DNA from: Chloroflexota bacterium
GTDB taxonomy: Bacteria; Chloroflexota; Limnocylindria; Limnocylindrales; CSP1-4
Length of the DNA stretch: 64,000 nt
Assembly (NCBI GenBank): GCA_947475545.1
Contig: CANJLL010000010.1
Coordinates: 1-64,000, forward strand
Direction of reading: 5' to 3'
The number at the start of each line of letters is the position of its first letter. Positions within the stretch are counted from its first letter, which is position 1. The translations under genes were made by a program, and so were the position numbers. Of this stretch, positions 27,381 through 36,464 are shown piece after piece. The notes under the pieces are model-generated. The model was not told the DNA's origin. It did not search any database and worked only from the letters and a program-made list of their open reading frames with translations.

Positions 27381-28400
27381 GTGGACCCAGCCAGCGACAC
27401 CACCCAGCCCACGACCGTCGAGGCCGGGGTTCATCCCTCGCCGGAGGCGGTCGAGGCAACCGCAGGCACGCCCGCCCCAGCGCCCGCCATCGAATCCGAC
27501 CCCGCCGTTGGGTTTCAACCCAGTGCGTGGGCCAGCCCGGCGCCGGCCGCCTCGCCTGCCCGCCCGAGTGGCCCATCCACCGTCCGGACGGCCGTCCTGG
27601 CCGCCGTCCTGAGCTCGGTCCTGACGGTCGCGCTGACTGCCGTTGTGCTCCGGGCCACGGTCCCGGCCGGCCCCACCGCCAATGGCAGCCCGGCCGCCAG
27701 CGCGTCCCGCGGCCCGGGGCCATCGGCGGGCACATCTGCGGCCTCCGCGCTGGTATCGGCACCGCTGGAGCCTGCCCCCGACGCGGCCTCGGACGCCGTG
27801 TCCGCAACGGCCAGGGTGCTCCCGACCGTGGTCACCATCACCACCTCGTCCCCCGGCCGCCGTGGCGCCACCTTCACGGGCGCGGGCTCCGGGTTCGTCG
27901 TTGACTCGCGTGGATGGATCCTGACCAACCGGCACGTCGTGACCGGTGCCGCGACGATCACGGTGGGTCTCGCGGACGGCCGCACGTTGCCTGCCCAGGT
28001 GTACGGCCTGTCGAGCACCAACGACCTGGCGATCATCCGGGTGGACGCCACCGGGCTCCCGGTCGCCCAGCTGGGTGACTCGCTCCGGCTGGCGCTGGGT
28101 CAGTCCATCCTGGTGCTGGGGAGCCCGCTGGGCGACTACCCGGGCTCCGTCTCCAGCGGGGTCGTCTCCGGGCTGGGGCGCACCATCGACATCACCGGTG
28201 TCGAGCACCTGTCCAACCTGATCCAGACCGACGCGGCGATCAATCCCGGCAACAGCGGCGGGCCCATGGTCGACCTGGGCGGACGCGTGATCGGCGTCGC
28301 GGTGGCCACCAGCCAGGCCGCGGGAATCGCCTTTGGCATCCCGATCGAGGATGCCCGCTCCATCGTGGCCCTCGCGCTGGCAGGTCAGCCCATCCCCTGA
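27381..28400 (+). CDS. membrane-anchored trypsin-like (S1C, HtrA-type) serine protease
   Basis: A 339-residue protease. A Pro/Ala-rich cytosolic segment of about 65 residues precedes one membrane helix (TAVLAAVLSSVLTVALTAVV, about 68-90); the protease domain outside has the triad His185 (TNRHVV), Asp215 (NDLAII) and Ser292 (GNSGGP). No PDZ domain follows, unlike DegP, so it probably acts as a simple quality-control or processing enzyme. AGAAGGAG precedes the GTG start. It lies 61 bases after the SipW-like gene and probably shares its transcript. Confidence 0.9.
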   Translation: MDPASDTTQPTTVEAGVHPSPEAVEATAGTPAPAPAIESDPAVGFQPSAWASPAPAASPARPSGPSTVRTAVLAAVLSSVLTVALTAVVLRATVPAGPTANGSPAASASRGPGPSAGTSAASALVSAPLEPAPDAASDAVSATARVLPTVVTITTSSPGRRGATFTGAGSGFVVDSRGWILTNRHVVTGAATITVGLADGRTLPAQVYGLSSTNDLAIIRVDATGLPVAQLGDSLRLALGQSILVLGSPLGDYPGSVSSGVVSGLGRTIDITGVEHLSNLIQTDAAINPGNSGGPMVDLGGRVIGVAVATSQAAGIAFGIPIEDARSIVALALAGQPIP

Positions 28401-28422
28401 GGACGGGCCGTAAAGGGCACCC

Positions 28423-29544
28423 TCAGGAGGGCCTGGGGCTGCTCTTCACGCTGGGGGCGGCCGTCGGCGCCTTCACCGTTGGCGCGGCAGAGGGTGCACG
28501 GCTGGGGCTGGGCGCACCGGCCGGCGATGCCGAGGCCGGGACTGGCTTGGCCGCCGGTGACGCCGTCGGCGAAGCCACCATCGGCGTGAGCCACACGGTG
28601 ACCGTGCCCCCCGGCTGCAGGTGGGTCTCGATGCTGGCGACCAGCCCGTCGCTCGCGACCGCGAGGGTCCGATCCGCCCCACTGCCAGTCGCCTCGCCCA
28701 GGGTCGCCAGCAGCTGGTCCGCGGCGCCCGGCGCATAGAGGAGCAGGAAGACGGTCAGCCGCTGCAGCCCGATGACATCGACCGCATTCGCATTGAAGAC
28801 CCGGATGGTGAACGTGGCCCTGGTCACGTCGGTGCTCGGCCCGGTCAGCTCGAGCGTGGTGACCCCGTCGGCCGACTCGCCGGCGATGCGTGCCGTGGTG
28901 CCCGAGGAGCCGGTCTGGCCGCCGCCCGCGGGTGTGAACGCGAACGACCCGGCGTACGGCAGCTGGAAGACGGTGGTGATGTCGGCGGCGGCGATGCCAA
29001 GGCCCGGGGCCGTGATCCCGCCGACCGGGGCCGTGGCCCCAGGCTGGGGGGTGGCGGCGGGGCGCGGCTTGAGGATGGTGCCGCTTGCCACGATGGCCAC
29101 GATGATCACGAGGATCACGACCTCCGCGGCCAGCCGCAGCACGGTGCGGCGCGTGCTGGCGTCGAGGCCGCCCAGGGCGTCCGTGATGCGGCCCAGCGGT
29201 CCCTGTGGGGCAATCGGGATGCCACGTGCCGCGCTGATGGGGCGCTCCAGCGCGGGCCGGGGGGACGGGCCGACGGACGCTGGCGCGGGCCGGGGGGACG
29301 GGGCCGCGGATGCCGGCGCGGGCCGCCCCGGCGGAGCCGTCGACGGAGCGGCGGCGGCCGTCCGTGCCGGGCGGCTTACCGCCCGGGATGCCTCGGCGGG
29401 CCGTGCCTGCCGGCCTGCCGCGGCGGACTCCAGCGCTCCGGGAACCTCCAGGTCTGCCCCACACGCAGGGCAGAGGCGGTCGGCCCCGACACGCTGCAGC
29501 CCGCACCGGCGGCAGCGCAGCTTGGGAGACTCGTAGCGGGTCAT
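28423..29544 (-). CDS. zinc-ribbon membrane protein with extracytoplasmic domain
   Basis: A 373-residue protein. The N-terminus is a zinc ribbon (LRCRRCGLQRVGADRLCPACGADL: two CxxC pairs), followed by a Pro/Ala-rich linker with PSPRPAPAS repeats, a single membrane helix (VVILVIIVAIVASGTIL, about 150-170), and an outer beta-rich domain (ADITTVFQLPYAGSFAFTP onward) with a Pro/Ser/Ala tail. The plan is that of a sensor or anchor linking a cytosolic ribbon to the surface. Function unknown. It converges on the serine protease gene. Confidence 0.75.
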   Translation of the reverse strand: MTRYESPKLRCRRCGLQRVGADRLCPACGADLEVPGALESAAAGRQARPAEASRAVSRPARTAAAAPSTAPPGRPAPASAAPSPRPAPASVGPSPRPALERPISAARGIPIAPQGPLGRITDALGGLDASTRRTVLRLAAEVVILVIIVAIVASGTILKPRPAATPQPGATAPVGGITAPGLGIAAADITTVFQLPYAGSFAFTPAGGGQTGSSGTTARIAGESADGVTTLELTGPSTDVTRATFTIRVFNANAVDVIGLQRLTVFLLLYAPGAADQLLATLGEATGSGADRTLAVASDGLVASIETHLQPGGTVTVWLTPMVASPTASPAAKPVPASASPAGAPSPSRAPSAAPTVKAPTAAPSVKSSPRPS

Positions 29545-29634
29545 TGAGACGCCATGGTACGAGGGGCGATCGCCGGGCGGGCCGGCCGACTGCGGCGTTG
29601 CCGAATGGCGCAGCACAGGCACGCGCCTTCGCGG

Positions 29635-29654
29635 TACCGTGCGTGAGCACGGTA
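29635..29654. promoter_or_regulatory. palindrome overlapping a -10 box upstream of the MFS gene
   Basis: TACCGTGC and GCACGGTA are perfect 8-base inverted arms around GTGA. The left arm begins with TACCGT, a TANNNT-type -10, so a protein bound here would block the promoter of the MFS gene that follows. Its regulator is not identified. Confidence 0.5.
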
Positions 29655-29713
29655 ATCCCGGCGCCGCAGCCGCCACGGAAGGGAGGGGTCCTCAACTGAG
29701 CACGCCACCGCCC

Positions 29714-30982
29714 GTGAGCACGTCGCGGCCCGCCGGCCGCCTGGAGCGCCAGTGGTTCTTCTGGCTGCTGGGGACGTTCGTCATCACCCATGCCGGCAGT
29801 CAGCTCATCCGGCCGATGGTGTCCTATCGCGCGCTGGGCATCGGCGTGGCGCCGAGCGACCTGGGCTGGCTGGCCGCCGCCTTCTCCCTCTTCCCGCTGT
29901 TGCTGGCGCTCCAGATCGGACGCTGGGTGGACCGCTACGGGGAGATCCGGTTCCTGCTGGGCGGCAACGTCCTGATGATCGTGGCCGCGTTCCTCCTCGC
30001 GGGGGCGCCGTCCATGGCGACGATCCTGGCGGAGTTCGCCATCCTGGGCCTGGGCCACCTGACCACCGTCGTGGCGATCCAGGGCCTGGTGGCCCGGGGC
30101 AGCACGGAGGCGTCGTACGACCGGCGCTTCGCGCAGCTGGCGCTGGCCGCGTCGTTCGGTCAGCTGGTGGGACCGGCGGTCGGTGGCTTCTTTGCCGGCT
30201 CTGGCTCCGAGCAGGAGGTCAGCAATGCCCTCCTGGCGGGCGCCATCCTGTGCCTCATCGGGCTCCCCCTGGTGGGGCTGCTCCGACCGCCCGCCTCGGT
30301 GGCCGCCGCGCGCGCCACCCGGTCGCCTGGCGGCAAGGACGGCACCCAGCTCCTGGCGATCCTCCGAACCCCGGGCGTGTTGCGGGCGATCCTGGTGAGC
30401 ACCACCGTGCTCTCGGCGATCGACGTGATCGTGGCCTACCTCCCGGCGCTGGGCGAGGAGCGTCTCTGGGCGCCCGCCTTCGTCGGCGCGCTCCTGGCCG
30501 TGCGGGCCGGCGCATCGATGGCGTCCCGGGTCTTCCTGGGCGGCTGGTCGGACCGCTTCGGCCGACGGACGCTGCTGGCCGGCAGCATGGCGGTCTCGGC
30601 GGCCGCGCTCCTGGCGATGCCGTTCGTGAGCGGGGAGGCCGGGATGGTGCTGATCATGGCGATCGGCGGCTTTGGCCTGGGGATCGGGCAGCCGGTGACC
30701 ATGTCCTGGGTGGCCGCCCTGGCCCGCCCCGAGACCCGTGCCACGGCGCTGTCCGTCCGCCTGATGGGCAATCGCGTCGGCCAGATGGGCGTGCCGGTCC
30801 TGGCCGGCCTCATCGCAGGGACGGCCGGCGCCGGCGCCATCCTTGGCTTCGCCGGCCTCGTGGTCGCGGTCAGCCTGGCCCTGGTCTACGGCGGCCTGGG
30901 GGCGGACGGCAGGACGGCGAAGGCGGCCTCGAAGGCGGCCTCGAAGGCGGCCTCCGGGCCCACCTCCAAGCCGGCCGGCTAG
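29714..30982 (+). CDS. MFS transporter
   Basis: A 422-residue twelve-helix major-facilitator protein. Loop 2-3 has RWVDRYGEIRFLLGG, the family-typical GRxxDRxGRR motif, and the second half has GGWSDRFGRRTLLAGS. It probably exports a drug or small metabolite. The tail (KAASKAASKAAS) comes from a 12-base repeat at 30920-30955. GTG 29714 is the first conventional start after the probable promoter; a CTG at 29696 has the better-placed ribosome site (GGGAGGGG at 29681-29688), so the exact start is uncertain. Confidence 0.85.
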   Translation: MSTSRPAGRLERQWFFWLLGTFVITHAGSQLIRPMVSYRALGIGVAPSDLGWLAAAFSLFPLLLALQIGRWVDRYGEIRFLLGGNVLMIVAAFLLAGAPSMATILAEFAILGLGHLTTVVAIQGLVARGSTEASYDRRFAQLALAASFGQLVGPAVGGFFAGSGSEQEVSNALLAGAILCLIGLPLVGLLRPPASVAAARATRSPGGKDGTQLLAILRTPGVLRAILVSTTVLSAIDVIVAYLPALGEERLWAPAFVGALLAVRAGASMASRVFLGGWSDRFGRRTLLAGSMAVSAAALLAMPFVSGEAGMVLIMAIGGFGLGIGQPVTMSWVAALARPETRATALSVRLMGNRVGQMGVPVLAGLIAGTAGAGAILGFAGLVVAVSLALVYGGLGADGRTAKAASKAASKAASGPTSKPAG

Positions 30983-31101
30983 TCCCCGGATCCCTCGCCG
31001 AGTGGCCCGGCGACCGGGCCCCGACATCGTCTATCGTATCCGCAGACTCTGGACCCACGACTGGAGATGGACCCGATGCTTCACGCCCCGGAGGGCGCCG
31101 C

Positions 31102-31734
31102 ATGAGCGGGCAGGTGCCCACGATGCGCCGCTACGACTGCATGGTGGCCCTGGCGCCGCTGATCACCGACCACCTCATCGTGGGCAACGTGGCACGCACG
31201 TCGTTCGAGCTGCATGCGGTCATGCCCCGCGAGGGCAACATCTACACGATGGGGATGGGCCTGGTGACGCCGCTCTGCCTGGGCCTCGCGCTGGCCCAGC
31301 CCGGGCGCCAGGTGATCGCCTTCGACGGTGACGGGAGCATGCTCCTCAACGTGGGCGTCCTGGCCACCATGGGCAACACGCCCGCGCCCAACCTCACGTC
31401 GATCGTCTTCGACAACCAGTCGTACGCGTCCACAGGCGGTCTGCCCACCGCGTCAGGCGGGGAGACGGACATCGCCGGGATGGCCAGGGCCGCCGGGATC
31501 GGGCACGCGGTCACGGTCTGGACGGTCGAGGAGTTCATGGTCGCCGCGCGCCACGCGCTTGCCGGCAACGGGCCCAGCGTCATCGTCGCCAAGGTGACCA
31601 AGGAGTCACCCGATGTCGCCCCCAAGCTCATGGACGGGCGCGAGAACAAGTACCGCTTCGTCCGCTACGTCGAAGAGACCAGCGGCCAGACGGTCCTCAA
31701 GCCCTCCATCGTGGGCCGGAAGGGAGCCGAGTAG
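31102..31734 (+). CDS. TPP-dependent decarboxylase, TPP-binding subunit (ComE/sulfopyruvate decarboxylase beta-like)
   Basis: A 210-residue protein equal to the C-terminal, TPP/Mg-binding domain of acetolactate-synthase-type enzymes. The TPP motif runs GDGSMLLNVGVLATMG (about residues 75-90) to FDNQSYASTGG, about 25 residues later. Such short subunits pair with a separate Pyr-domain subunit, as in sulfopyruvate decarboxylase (coenzyme M synthesis) and phosphonopyruvate decarboxylase. The Pyr subunit follows immediately. GGAGGG supports ATG 31102. Confidence 0.82.
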   Translation: MSGQVPTMRRYDCMVALAPLITDHLIVGNVARTSFELHAVMPREGNIYTMGMGLVTPLCLGLALAQPGRQVIAFDGDGSMLLNVGVLATMGNTPAPNLTSIVFDNQSYASTGGLPTASGGETDIAGMARAAGIGHAVTVWTVEEFMVAARHALAGNGPSVIVAKVTKESPDVAPKLMDGRENKYRFVRYVEETSGQTVLKPSIVGRKGAE

Positions 31735-32238
31735 ATGACTCCGGCCAACGCCATCATCGTCACCGACCTGCTCAAGGCGGCCGGGTTCAACTTCGCGGTC
31801 ACCCTGCCGGCCACCCAGGTCCACACCCTCCAGACCTCGCTCATCGAGAGCCCGGACTTCACCCACGTCGCGGTCAGCAACGAGGGCGAGGGCGCGGCCA
31901 TCTGCGCCGGCGCCTGGCTGGGCGGCAAGACGCCGTTCATGGTGATCGAGACCTCGGGCATCCTGGTGGCCACGTACGCGCTGCTGCGCTGCCATGCTAC
32001 GTTCGGGATTCCCACCATGATCCTGTCCACGTATCGCGGCGAGCTGGGCGAGCAGGAGTGGTACGCGGTCCACACGGGCGCGGCCATCCCAGGCCTGCTG
32101 GCGGCGCTGCGCATCCCGTCGCGGATCGTGTCCGAGGTGGACGAGCTGAAGACCTCGCTGATCGAGGCACGGCGGAGCATGGACACCTCGCTCCACCCGG
32201 TCTCGATCATCATGTCGGGGCGGATCACCAAGGGCTGA
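31735..32238 (+). CDS. TPP-dependent decarboxylase, Pyr-domain subunit (ComD/sulfopyruvate decarboxylase alpha-like)
   Basis: A 167-residue protein matching the N-terminal Pyr domain that supplies the catalytic Glu for TPP activation; that Glu is in SNEGEGAAICAGAW (about 51-64). The start codon abuts the stop of the TPP-domain subunit, so the two form one heteromeric enzyme. The usual order is alpha then beta; here it is reversed. The substrate could be sulfopyruvate, phosphonopyruvate or another 2-oxo acid; no coenzyme M or phosphonate genes are nearby to decide. Confidence 0.8.
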   Translation: MTPANAIIVTDLLKAAGFNFAVTLPATQVHTLQTSLIESPDFTHVAVSNEGEGAAICAGAWLGGKTPFMVIETSGILVATYALLRCHATFGIPTMILSTYRGELGEQEWYAVHTGAAIPGLLAALRIPSRIVSEVDELKTSLIEARRSMDTSLHPVSIIMSGRITKG

Positions 32239-32295
32239 CCCGGGCCCTCAGGGCGCCGGCGCGCGTCGTCGACGGTCACCGTTCGGCGGTCAGCG

Positions 32296-33237
32296 CTAGT
32301 CCGAGGCAGCCAGGAATGCGCCACTCAGGGCGTCGAACACGGCCCACGTGACCCTGGCCTCCCGACCAAGCGTGGCCGGTGCCAGCGCGCGCACATACCA
32401 CCAGATCGCGCCGGTCCGCAGGGCGGGACGGGATCCAGCCTGGGCGTCCAGCGCGACCTGGAGCTGGGGGCTGCGAACCACCGTCGAGGACAGCACGACC
32501 AGCCCGGCGCGCTCCAGCCAGCCGGCGACCTCCCTCCAGACGTGGCCGTCAGGCGGCACCTCGGCCTCGGTGACGACGGGATCGCGGGACAGGCCCACCG
32601 GGAGATCGGCCCCGGCGGCCCAGACCAGCCGCTCCAGGACCAGGTCCCCAGAGCACCAGCCCCTGGTCCGGGGGCAGGGCGGAGCCCGCTCGTCCTGGTA
32701 GTGCCCCACGAAGACAACCGGCACCGCGACGGTGAGCCACGGCGCAAGCTCCGACTGGCTGATCGCGACCGCCGGCAGCGCGACCCCGGGCGCCACGATG
32801 CCCTCGAGCGCTTCCGGGCGGTCCGGGCCCAGGGCGCCCGCCGCGCTCGCCGCCGGCCCGGCGTCCGGGGCCAGGGGGAAGAGGGCCACCAGACGGAGAC
32901 AGAAGTCGCGTGACAGGGTCTGCCGGATCGACCCGCAGACCAACGGGAGCGGATCGCTGCGCATGACCCCGGCAACCGCCACCGCGCCATCGCGAACCTG
33001 GCCTGCGGCCCGAGCCGCCGCGAGCTCGGGCCCGGTCCGGACCGGCAGACCCAGCACCCTGCGTGGCACGAGCACGGTCTGGCCGGCGCCACCCACCCCG
33101 GGGGTCGCATCGGCCGCGAGCGCCGACCGCGGCGCGACGGCCGCGCTGAAGGCCGTATCACCGCCGGCCCCGCCGGCCAGGGCGGCACCCACCACCACGG
33201 CCAACGCCAGAACGGGCGCGAACGTGCCGCGCGCGAG
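32296..33237 (-). pseudogene. secreted protein of unknown function, 5' end missing
   Basis: About 310 residues that begin with a hydrophobic export-signal core (FAPVLALAVVVGAALAGGAG) but without any start codon upstream in frame. The body (RRVLGLPVRTG, CGSIRQTLSRDFCLRLVALF, two further Cys in PPCPRTRGWC, ending SGAFLAASD) matches no family I know. The frame runs straight into the antisense of the phosphatase gene at about 33237, where that gene is also truncated, so both look cut at one junction. Confidence 0.6.
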
Positions 33238-33942
33238 GTGGGCGGCGACTTCTTCGACGCGTACGAGCTCCCCTCGCGGCCTGGCAAGGTGGGGTTCATC
33301 GTGGCCGACGTGACCGGCAAGGGCGTCACCGCGGCGCTCGTCATGGCCTTCACCCGGGCGGTCCTGCGATCCGCGGCGTACAACGGGACCGGACCCGCGG
33401 ATGCCCTGGTGCGGACCAACCGGGTCCTGGTCAGGGACGCCAGCACCGGCCTCTTCGTGACGGCCTTCGCGGGCGAGTTCGACACGGTCACCGGCCAGCT
33501 GCGCTACGCCTCCGCCGGCCACGAGCCGCCGCTCCTGGTCCGGGCCGCGGACGGAGTGGTCCGCGAGCTGGACCTGCCGGACGCCATGATGCTGGGGGCC
33601 TTCCCGGACTTTGCGGCCGTGGAGACCACGGTCCAGCTGGAACCCGGGGACCTCCTGGTCGCCTTCACCGACGGCGTGACGGATGCCATCAACCACGACC
33701 GGGTCCGCTTTGGCGATGCACGTTTCCAGGCCGCCCTGGGCGCCGTGGCGGCCGGCGGGCCGGACCACGCGGTGGAGGGGTTGCTGGCGGCGATCGATGC
33801 CTTCTCAAACGGGGAAGCCGCGGCGGACGACATCACGCTCCTGGCCATCGGCCGGCTCGGGGACGGCCGGCTCGCCGGCGGGCATCTCGCTGGCGAGCAT
33901 CTCGCCAGCGGCCACCTCGCGGCCCCCTCCGGCACCGCCTGA
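33238..33942 (+). pseudogene. SpoIIE/PP2C-type serine phosphatase, 5' end missing
   Basis: The frame opens directly in the metal site: AREVGGDFFDAYELP, then IVADVTGKGVTAALVMA, LRYASAGHEPPLLV, LVAFTDGVTDA and a final DDITLLAIGRL, a nearly complete PP2C core of the RsbU/SpoIIE type that acts on anti-sigma-antagonist proteins. The first 40-60 residues of the catalytic domain and any sensor domain (GAF, PAS) are absent. Upstream codons (NGRERAA) are open but soon become antisense of the neighbouring secreted protein. The C-terminal tail carries a 15-base repeat encoding LAGGH/LAGEH/LASGH. Functional status doubtful. Confidence 0.75.
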
Positions 33943-33998
33943 CGCCGGGCGATGCGCCACCCGATGCGAAGGGCCATGGGATCGTGCCCCGCATCAGC

Positions 33999-34010
33999 GA
34001 CAATGGACAG
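33999..34010 (+). promoter_or_regulatory. leaderless -10 for the helicase gene
   Basis: GACAAT (33999-34004) followed by six bases and then GTG 34011. The first base departs from TANNNT but the spacing equals that of other leaderless candidates here. Confidence 0.35.
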
Positions 34011-35912
34011 GTGACCACCCCCCAGATCCCCGACGCGCCCGAGACCGGCGCGCCCGCCGCCGACGGCTTCGCCGCCTTCGGCCTCGACCCACGCCTGCTC
34101 ACGGCGATCGCCGCCCTCGGCTACGAGGAGCCCACGCCCATCCAGCGCGAGGCCATCCCGCCGCTGCTCACCGGGCGGGACCTCCTGGCCGAGGCGCCCA
34201 CCGGCACCGGGAAGACCGCCGCCTTCGCCCTCCCCTGCCTGCAGCGCATCCACGCGCCGGCGGAAGGCGTGGCGCTCGGCGTCACGCCCGGTGTGGCCCC
34301 CTTGGAGCGCGGCCCCCGGCCCGATGGCGCCGGCCGCCCCGCCGGGCTGATCCTGGTCCCCACCCGCGAGCTGGCGATGCAGGTGGCCGAGGCCATCCAC
34401 CGCTACGGGCGCGACCTTGGGACGCGGGTGCTCCCCGTCTACGGCGGCCAGCCCATCGGCCAGCAGCTGGGCGGGCTCCGGCGCGGCGTGGACATCGTGG
34501 TGGCCACCCCTGGCCGGGCGGTGGACCACATCAAGCGCGGCAGCCTGCAGCTGGGCGGCGTCCGGTTCGTCATCCTCGACGAGGCGGACGAGATGCTGGA
34601 CATGGGCTTTGCCGAGGACCTGGACCTCATCCTGGCCGAGACCCCCGCGGATCGCCAGACGGCGCTCTTCTCCGCCACCATCTCCCCGATCATCACGAAG
34701 ATCGCCAGGCGCCACCTGCGCGAGCCGGCGCGGGTCAAGGTCCACGCCGAGAAGAGCACGGCCGACGGCGTGGCGCTGGTCCGCCAGCTGGCCTACGTGG
34801 TCCGGCGCACGGACAAGCTGGCCGCCCTGTGCCGGATCCTGGACGTGGAGGACCCGGCCGCGGCCCTGGTCTTTGGGCGGACCCGCGGCGAGGTTGACGA
34901 CCTGGCGGAGACGCTCAGCGCCCGCGGCCACGATGCCGCCGCGCTCCACGGCGGCCTGGCCCAGGAGGGCCGCGACCGGATCATGACCCGCTTCCGCGAC
35001 GGCTCGCTCAACGTGCTGGTGGCGACCGACGTGGCGGCCCGCGGCCTGGACATCGAGCGCGTCTCGCACGTGGTCAACTTCGACGTCCCGTCCAACCCCG
35101 ACGCGTACGTTCACCGGATCGGGCGGACGGGACGGGCGGGCCGCGAGGGCGTGGCCATCACCCTGGTGGAGCCGCGCGAGCACCGCCTCCTGCGCAACAT
35201 CGAGGCGGCCACCCATCAGCGCCTGGAGATCGCCCGCCTGCCCACGGTCGCGGACCTGCGCGAGCACCGCGCGGAGCTGGTCCGGGGCAACCTGCGCGAG
35301 GCGCTGACCGACGAGAACCTGGACCGCTTCCGCGGCGTGATCGAGCCGCTCACGGACGAGTTCGACATGGTGGACATCGCGCTGGCGGCGGTGAGCCTGA
35401 TCGAGGGGTCCAGCACCCAGGCAGGCGACGAGCGGGAGATCACCTCGCCGCCGCTCGTGGCGCCGCTCCCGCCGCGACCCGTGCCCGTGGGCCGGCCCAT
35501 GCCGTTCCGCCCGGGCGGGCCGATGCAGGGTGGCCCACGGCCGGGCCCCGGCGGCCCGGGCTTCGGGCCGAACGCCGGCCAGGGTGGCGGGTTCGCGCCC
35601 GGGTTCCGCCCCGGCCAGCCGCCCCGCGGCCCCGTTGGACCGAGCATCCCGGGGCCGGCCTGGGCCGGCGCCGATTCCGGCTGGGCCCGCCTCTTCGTGG
35701 GCGGCGGCCGACGGCTGGGCCTGCGCCCGGGCGACCTGGTGGGCGCCATCACCAACGAGGCCCAGGTGCCGGGCACCATGGTGGGCGCCATCCGGATCGA
35801 CGACGCCTTCTCGCTGGTGGACGTCCAGGAGGGCGTGGCCGAGGCGGTCGTGCAGGCGCTCCGTGGCGCCACCATCCGTGGCCGGAAGCTGGCGGTCCGC
35901 CGCGACGGCTAG
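34011..35912 (+). CDS. deaD: DEAD-box ATP-dependent RNA helicase (DeaD/CsdA type)
   Basis: A 633-residue helicase. Motifs in order: Q motif (GYEEPTPIQ), I (APTGTGKTAA), Ia (PTRELA), Ib (TPGR), II (DEAD), III (SAT), IV (LVFGRTR), V (ATDVAARGLD) and VI (HRIGRTGRAGR). A Pro/Gly-rich low-complexity stretch (about 485-555) separates the core from a C-terminal DbpA-type RNA-binding domain (WARLFVGGGRRLGLRPGDLVG). It should remodel structured RNA in ribosome assembly or cold response. GTG 34011 is preferred over GTG 33984 because of the promoter box; either leaves all motifs intact. Confidence 0.93.
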   Translation: MTTPQIPDAPETGAPAADGFAAFGLDPRLLTAIAALGYEEPTPIQREAIPPLLTGRDLLAEAPTGTGKTAAFALPCLQRIHAPAEGVALGVTPGVAPLERGPRPDGAGRPAGLILVPTRELAMQVAEAIHRYGRDLGTRVLPVYGGQPIGQQLGGLRRGVDIVVATPGRAVDHIKRGSLQLGGVRFVILDEADEMLDMGFAEDLDLILAETPADRQTALFSATISPIITKIARRHLREPARVKVHAEKSTADGVALVRQLAYVVRRTDKLAALCRILDVEDPAAALVFGRTRGEVDDLAETLSARGHDAAALHGGLAQEGRDRIMTRFRDGSLNVLVATDVAARGLDIERVSHVVNFDVPSNPDAYVHRIGRTGRAGREGVAITLVEPREHRLLRNIEAATHQRLEIARLPTVADLREHRAELVRGNLREALTDENLDRFRGVIEPLTDEFDMVDIALAAVSLIEGSSTQAGDEREITSPPLVAPLPPRPVPVGRPMPFRPGGPMQGGPRPGPGGPGFGPNAGQGGGFAPGFRPGQPPRGPVGPSIPGPAWAGADSGWARLFVGGGRRLGLRPGDLVGAITNEAQVPGTMVGAIRIDDAFSLVDVQEGVAEAVVQALRGATIRGRKLAVRRDG

Positions 35913-36086
35913 CCGGTCGCGCCCTGGTGGGCGGCTGGGGCGGCTGGGCGCTGGAAGCTGGTAAGCCCGTTCATCGAGTTGGGTATCGGCTCAGATGGCC
36001 CGCCACTTGAGGCCGATCCGGGCGGGGTCTTCACGACACAGGGAGGCCGGCGGCGCGGAGTCCGGCTCGCCGGCGCGCAGGCACGA

Positions 36087-36464
36087 TCAGTGCTCCCGCG
36101 GGGCGACGGGGCCGTCCTGCACCGCCTGGAGCACGGCGGCGGCCGTGTCGCCCCCGGCGCCCACGTGCACGTCCAGCTTCATCTGCCGGAGCATCTGGGC
36201 CATCGGCGGTCCCATGTGGTTGGCCACCACGACCTGCACGCCGTGGTCCAACAGGAATCGCGCGATCCGGGCGTGATGGCCACCCTCGCTCCCCTCGTCG
36301 TGGAGCCCGTCCCAGCCCACCGGGAAGACCTCCCAACTGGCGATCGTGCCGCCCTCCACGCGGGCGATGGCGACATTCGCGGCCTTGCCCCAGCGCGGAT
36401 CCAGCTGACTCCCGTCAGGGCCGACGGGAACGCAGGCGATGACCGGGTTCGTGGTGGTGTTCAT
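36087..36464 (-). CDS. dinitrogenase iron-molybdenum cofactor (NifX/NifB C-terminal-like) domain protein
   Basis: A 125-residue single-domain protein: PVIACVPVGPDGSQLDPRWG at the start, then FPVGWDGLHDEGSEGGHHARIARFLLDHGVQVVVANHMG and AGGDTAAAVLQ, the fold used to carry FeMo-cofactor precursors. Stand-alone members occur widely in organisms without nitrogenase, and no nif genes are seen here, so its cargo is unknown. The ATG has no ribosome site but is preceded at seven bases by GACAAT, on the same divergent promoter region as the membrane protein. Confidence 0.8.
   Translation of the reverse strand: MNTTTNPVIACVPVGPDGSQLDPRWGKAANVAIARVEGGTIASWEVFPVGWDGLHDEGSEGGHHARIARFLLDHGVQVVVANHMGPPMAQMLRQMKLDVHVGAGGDTAAAVLQAVQDGPVAPREH

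Noticed and set aside
28396-28427. Terminator between the protease and zinc-ribbon genes
   Set aside because: Only a 7-bp CCTGAGG/CCTCAGG stem with an 18-base loop that runs into a coding end; too weak to report as a feature.
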